This document shows, in pieces, positions 59,623 through 64,000 of a DNA stretch of 64,000 nucleotides. This stretch comes from Phaseolus vulgaris (lineage: Eukaryota; Streptophyta; Magnoliopsida; Fabales; Fabaceae). Below the pieces are notes generated by a model that searched no databases, had not been told where the DNA came from, and was given only the letters and a program-made list of their open reading frames with translations. Numbering within the stretch: the first letter of the stretch is position 1; the number at the start of each line of letters is the position of its first letter. The translations under genes and the position numbers were made by a program. Where the stretch lies: the NCBI RefSeq assembly GCF_000499845.2, contig NC_023749.2, positions 36,901,843 through 36,965,842 on the forward strand. The letters are read 5' to 3'.

Positions 59623-60225
59623 AATAATACATCAATAACTTTAATAATTAAATAATATATTAATAATGAGCAATGGTAATTTAATTTTAAAGTCTAGAAA
59701 TAAAAGATACACATTCACAAAATTATAAGATAAAAATTATGTTTAAACCTCAACATTTATATATGGCCATTTAAAAAAAAACTGTTAATTTTCTTTCAAT
59801 TTTATGTTACATTTTAATTCTATTTTTAATCATTGTCCGTATGTTTTATTTTCTCTCTCACATAAAATTAGAGGTTTGAAAAGAACATAAAGTATAGTGA
59901 TCAAATGAATGTTGAACATGATGTTATGGAAAAACAAAATTAATGAAAACGTAATTGAGTCAGATAATATGATTTTTCCAACGTGTGGGCAAGAATAAAA
60001 ATAGTGAATGATGTGAAATATAGCGAGTCTACAACAAAACACGATATAGGCATGAAAATGTGATATTAAATTAGGTTGTGTGGACTCAATCCTTTGAGTG
60101 CAGTATAGTTTATTTCTTACTGTAGGATGATAACTAAAATGGCACTGATGAGTCTTCTTTTGGACCCATCCTGCAAGGGATTGTGTCTCTTCTTCTTGAA
60201 TGGTTAAGGTTCCTCTGCTTTGGAA
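59623..60225 (+). repeat. Direct repeat, left copy (about 600 bp)
   Basis: Nearly the same sequence as 63263-63828, same orientation, with small indels. Shared phrases include AATACATCAATA, CACATTCACAAAATTATAAG, TCTCTCTCACATAAA and ATGGCACTGATGAGTCTTC. It lacks TG...CA ends, so it is not obviously an LTR. Confidence 0.85.
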
Positions 60226-60560
60226 CAAATAGATTTTTTAGTCTCATGTTATTATAAGTTAAAAAGTCAATGTTGATTCACTTATTTTTATATTGAATGT
60301 TTTATTCTTGATTCTTTATGTTAATTTTATATGCTTATATAGTTTTATAAATGTTTACTTGTTTTAATTAAACATACTATGATGTGAAAGATATTAAAAA
60401 AATTATTTTATTTAATATTTAAACTAAGTCATTTAATATTATTATTGTATAATGTATTTGTTCTGGTGAGCTGACTTCTCCGTCGGTTCACCTAGGATAA
60501 ACACACCTCTTTTTGGGTTTGGAGTCACGTCTCTCTTATCTGCTCCGAGTATGGCTTCAT

Positions 60561-60751
60561 TGTGACAATATTAGGTATAACAATATTAACGGTATATTAC
60601 AGTCTTAACTGTTTGCATTGTATTACATACTGCACTGGGTACTATTAATATCCAGCCTTCCCCGTACATTACAAGACATTCAGATAATAAAGTTTTACTC
60701 ATTCTCTATCTTTCTTCTCTCTAAATCTCTCATTCTCTCTATACTCTTTTA
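60561..60751 (+). repeat. Probable copia 5' LTR
   Basis: The LTR should end just before the primer-binding site at 60752. The start is a guess at TGACAATATTAGGTATAAC; a polyadenylation-like AATAAA lies at 60687-60692. The border cannot be tested because the 3' LTR is missing. 60226-60560 holds no recognised gene. Confidence 0.4.
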
Positions 60752-60769
60752 TGGTATCCAGAGCCCAAA

Positions 60770-63232
60770 ATGGCCTCCTCATCTACCACTGAACCCAATT
60801 ATGAATTTTTTTCCTCCAAGCCCGAGGTTCTTCTCCCTCATATCTTTCATACCCCAATCCCTCTGAAACTGGATCCAGACAATTTCCTTGTATGGCGACA
60901 GCAGGTTAATGCCACCCTTCGCAGCCTCGACCTTCTTTATTTTCTAGATGGTTCTTGCATTCCTCTGTGCTTCATCTCTGCCAAGGAAGACTCTTCCCCG
61001 ATTGTTAATTCAAAATACATCCAGTATGATCGTCAAGATCAGGCAATCTTGGCCTGGTTATTGGCATCTATGACTGCAGGTATCCTAACTCAGATGGTTG
61101 GAATGGAAACTTCAAACCAAGTATGGGAAAAACTCCAAACCCATTATGCGTCTCAAACTCGTGCTCAAATAAAGAAGCACAAACAGCAGCTACGTACACC
61201 CAAAAAGGATCGTTCCATCTCTGCCTACCTTCTTGATATCAAGAAAATCGTGGACCAATTGGCTGTTGTGGGTTGTCCAATTTCTACAGAAGATCACATT
61301 GAAGTTGTTCTTGATGGGCTATCTGACGAATATGACACTTTTATCACCTCTGTCACATCTCGCCTTGACCCATACATGGTAGTAGACATTGAAGTGTTGC
61401 TTCTTGCCCAAGAAAATTGTATTGAAAGGGTTGATCACATTTTGCAGGCAAATGTTGCTTCTGTCCCACATTCTTTCTCTCATTACAACTCCATTTCTAC
61501 ACATTATCCCTCCTCCTTCCGCCCCGTTGCTCCTGCTAAACAACGGTTTTATTCAAAACCTCGTTTTACACCATCCAAGAACTTCCCTAAGATGCCATCT
61601 AATTCTTCTTCAACCCGGGTGCAATGCCAAATTTGTGGAAAATATGGCCACACTGCTCTTCACTACTGGCATAGATTTGATTTTTCTACCCAATCTCAAG
61701 TTACTGCTAATATTGCCCATTTTTCTACATCTCTTGGTAATGATGAACCTTCGATCCTTGGAACCCCCAATACTCTCCATGACCCACTTTGGTATCCTGA
61801 TAGTGCTGCCTCCCACCATTTCACTACCAACAACAACAATCTCTCCACAACCACTCCTTACACAGGTTCGGAAAAGGTGGTTGTAGGTAATGGTTTCCAG
61901 CTTCCTATTGCTTCTATTGGTTCTGCCAGTTTTACAGATCTTAATAGCCATAATACCTTCTCCTTACAACATCTTCTACATGTGCCTACTATTTTTAAAA
62001 ATCTGTTAAGTGTTTCTAGGTTTGCAAGTGATAATCACGTTTACTTTGAGTTTCATGCTGATGTTTGTCTTGTTAAACGTCAGGGATCCAACGAAATCCT
62101 GCTTCAAGGCAAGCTTAAAGATGGTCTTTATATGTTTCCAAATCTTGTTCAAACTACACCCTATTCTGCTCACAATATTGCTATTACTGCGAGCTCTTCT
62201 GCTTATCATTTGTGGCACTCCCGGTTTGGTCATGCCCAACCAAGAGTGATTCACCAAATTATGAAGATTTGTAATATACCTTTTACTGCTAAACGTGAAT
62301 TTTGTGAATCTTGTGTTGTTGGCAAGTCCCATCAGCTTCCTTTTAATGATTCTCAAACTATATATTCTAAACCTTTACAACTTGTTTTCATTGACATTTG
62401 GGGGTCGTCTGCTACCCCTGCAACTAATGGTGCTACTTACTACATCTCTTTTGTGGATGCCTATACTAGATATGTTTGGTTATACTTAATTCACGCTAAA
62501 TCTCAAGCTCTCATTGTTTTCAAATAATTCAAATTATATGTTGAAAAACAAACTGGTTTTCCTCTATTAAGCATTCAGATTGACAATGCAAAAGAATTTC
62601 TTTGTTTTAAATCTTTCTTGTTATCTAATGGCATATCTCATCGTCTAACATGCCCTCACACTCATGAACAAAATGGTTCTATTGAACGTAAGCATAGGCA
62701 TATTGTTGATATAGGATTGACTTTACTTGCTTGTTCAAAATTACCCATGCGTTTATGGAGCTATGCTTTCACTACTGTTGTTTCCATTATCAATGTTTTA
62801 CCCACATCTGTTTTAAACAATCAAAGTCCATATTATCTGTTGTTTAGCTCACACCCTGATTTTTCTTTTTACAAAACTTTTGGATGTGCTTGTTATCCTC
62901 TTCTTCGCCCATATAATAAACATAAAATGAGTTTTTGTTCATCATTGTGTGTGTTTCTTGACTATGCCTCCAATCACAAAGGTTACATGTGTCTCTCTCC
63001 CACAGGGCGTATGTATATTACTCGTCATGTTACTTTTAATGAATCTGTTTTTCCTTATGATGTTTCATCTAAGCCTTTCTCTTTTGTTTCTTCACCCTCT
63101 AATAGCCCTCACTCCGATTCTTCACCCTCTTTAACTGCTTTTCAGCAACCGCCTGTTTATGTATCTCAATCAGCACCTCCTGACTCACAACCAACCGCCT
63201 CAGATGTTGAATCAAGTGTCTTCAAGCTTTGA
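60770..63232 (+). pseudogene. Copia gag-protease-integrase polyprotein, truncated
   Basis: Starts MASSSTTEPN six bases after the primer-binding site. Gag (about 20-230: NFLVWRQQVNATLRSLDL, VWEKLQTHYASQTRAQIKKH); zinc knuckle CQICGKYGHTALHY (about 284-297), in which the final Cys is Tyr; protease around WYPDSAASHHFT (about 341-352), where the family usually has DSGA; integrase finger with WHSRFGHAQ and CESCVVGKSH, then core residues in FIDIWGSS, DNAKEF and NGSIERKHR. One in-frame TAA at 62525-62527 (CAA in relatives, by inference) splits the frame; it then stays open to 63232, ending after the integrase core. RT is absent. Confidence 0.85.
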
Positions 63233-63262
63233 AGAATCCAAATCCTAAGCGTTTGATGTTTA

Positions 63263-63828
63263 TATAATACATCAATACTTTTAATGATTAAATAATAAAT
63301 TAATAATGAGCTATAATAATTTAATTTTTAAAGTCTAGCTAGAATTAAAAGATACACATTCACAAAATTATAAGATTAAAATTATGTTTAAACCTCAACT
63401 TTTATATATATGGCCATTTTAAAAAAAAAACTGTTAATTTTCTTTCGATTTTCTGTTATATTTTAATTCTATTTTTCATCATTGTCCGTATGTTTTATTT
63501 TCTCTCTCACATAAAGTTAGAGGTTTGAAAAGAAAATAAAGTAGAGTGATTAAATGAGATGTTATGGAAAAACAAAATTAATGAAAACGTAATTGAATCA
63601 GATAAGATGATTTTTTCAACGTGTGGGCAAGAATAAAAATAGTGAATGATGTGAAATATAGCGAGTCTACAACAAACGCGAAATAGGCATGAAAATGTGA
63701 TATTAAATTAGGTTGTGTGGACTAGAAGAAAAGAGTAGACATGATAACTAAAATGGCACTGATGAGTCTTCTTTTGGAGCCATCCTGCAAGGGATTGGGT
63801 CTCTTCTTGATTGGTTAAGGTTCCTTTG
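63263..63828 (+). repeat. Direct repeat, right copy
   Basis: Second copy of 59623-60225, about 90 percent or more similar by eye, with a few small deletions. 63829-64000 beyond it holds no recognised feature. Confidence 0.85.
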
Positions 63829-64000
63829 TTTGGTACTTTCCACTTTAAAGAGATTAGTAAGAAATAAATAAAAATATTTAAGGTTATTTCAACTTATATT
63901 TCACACCAACAATTCTATCACTTTTACATTTAAAAGAAAAAAAAAACTTAAATTTAAAGAACCAGTTTAATAAAATTATTTTCGCCACTTTTAATCTCTA

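Larger units (their letters stand above)
60561..63262 (+). mobile_element. Ty1/copia retrotransposon, 3' truncated
   Basis: Probable short 5' LTR, primer-binding site TGGTATCCAGAGC (60752-60764), gag, protease and integrase. RT, RNase H, polypurine tract and 3' LTR are missing; coding sequence ends near 63232 and the right copy of the 600-bp repeat follows within about 30 bp. Confidence 0.8.

Overview
This is repeat-rich plant nuclear DNA, probably from a dicot and perhaps a legume; the species call is inference. I recognise no host gene, rRNA or tRNA. Nearly everything identifiable is transposable-element sequence: Ty3/gypsy retrotransposons of the Tat, Athila and CRM-like lineages, a Ty1/copia fragment, a LINE tail, and several CACTA DNA transposons, many inserted into one another.

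Region by region. 1-6631 is the 3' part of a Tat-type gypsy element: integrase, a tandem-repeat array, an antisense gene of two exons, and the 3' LTR. 6632-9230 is AT-rich with no recognised gene. 9230-26230 is a nested stack. A CACTA transposase gene (TNP2 type, minus strand) is cut in two. Its 5' half lies at 25587-26230 and its 3' half at 9484-10085. Between them sits a second CACTA element (10086-25583, TSD TAA) carrying a seven-exon Ulp1-type cysteine protease pseudogene and no visible TNP2. That element is itself split by a complete Tat element (10251-21511, TSD AATCA) and by a minus-strand solo LTR (21759-22941, TSD ATATT). 27060-28750 holds LINE remnants. 29360-29678 is another CACTA end, lying against a minus-strand Athila gag-protease relic. 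31129-43101 is a scrambled set of Athila pieces in both orientations, containing a truncated CRM-like element and a solo LTR that sits in a TA microsatellite. 44054-44933 is a small non-autonomous CACTA-like element. 46763-54463 is a complete CRM-like gypsy element on the minus strand (TSD TGATT). 54730-59303 is a CACTA element (TSD TTT) with hairpin-forming subterminal repeats and an internal 83-bp tandem array. 60561-63262 is a truncated copia element lying between two direct repeats of about 600 bp.

Several polyproteins are nearly open and are broken by one or two in-frame stops or a single frameshift, so the elements are fairly young but defective. The most interesting feature is the antisense gene of the two Tat elements. 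In both copies the two long minus-strand ORFs join through an intron of about 180 nt at the same place and in the same phase, giving one protein of about 818 residues in the better copy. This gene and gag-pol are transcribed toward each other, and their 3' ends meet at a tandem-repeat array.
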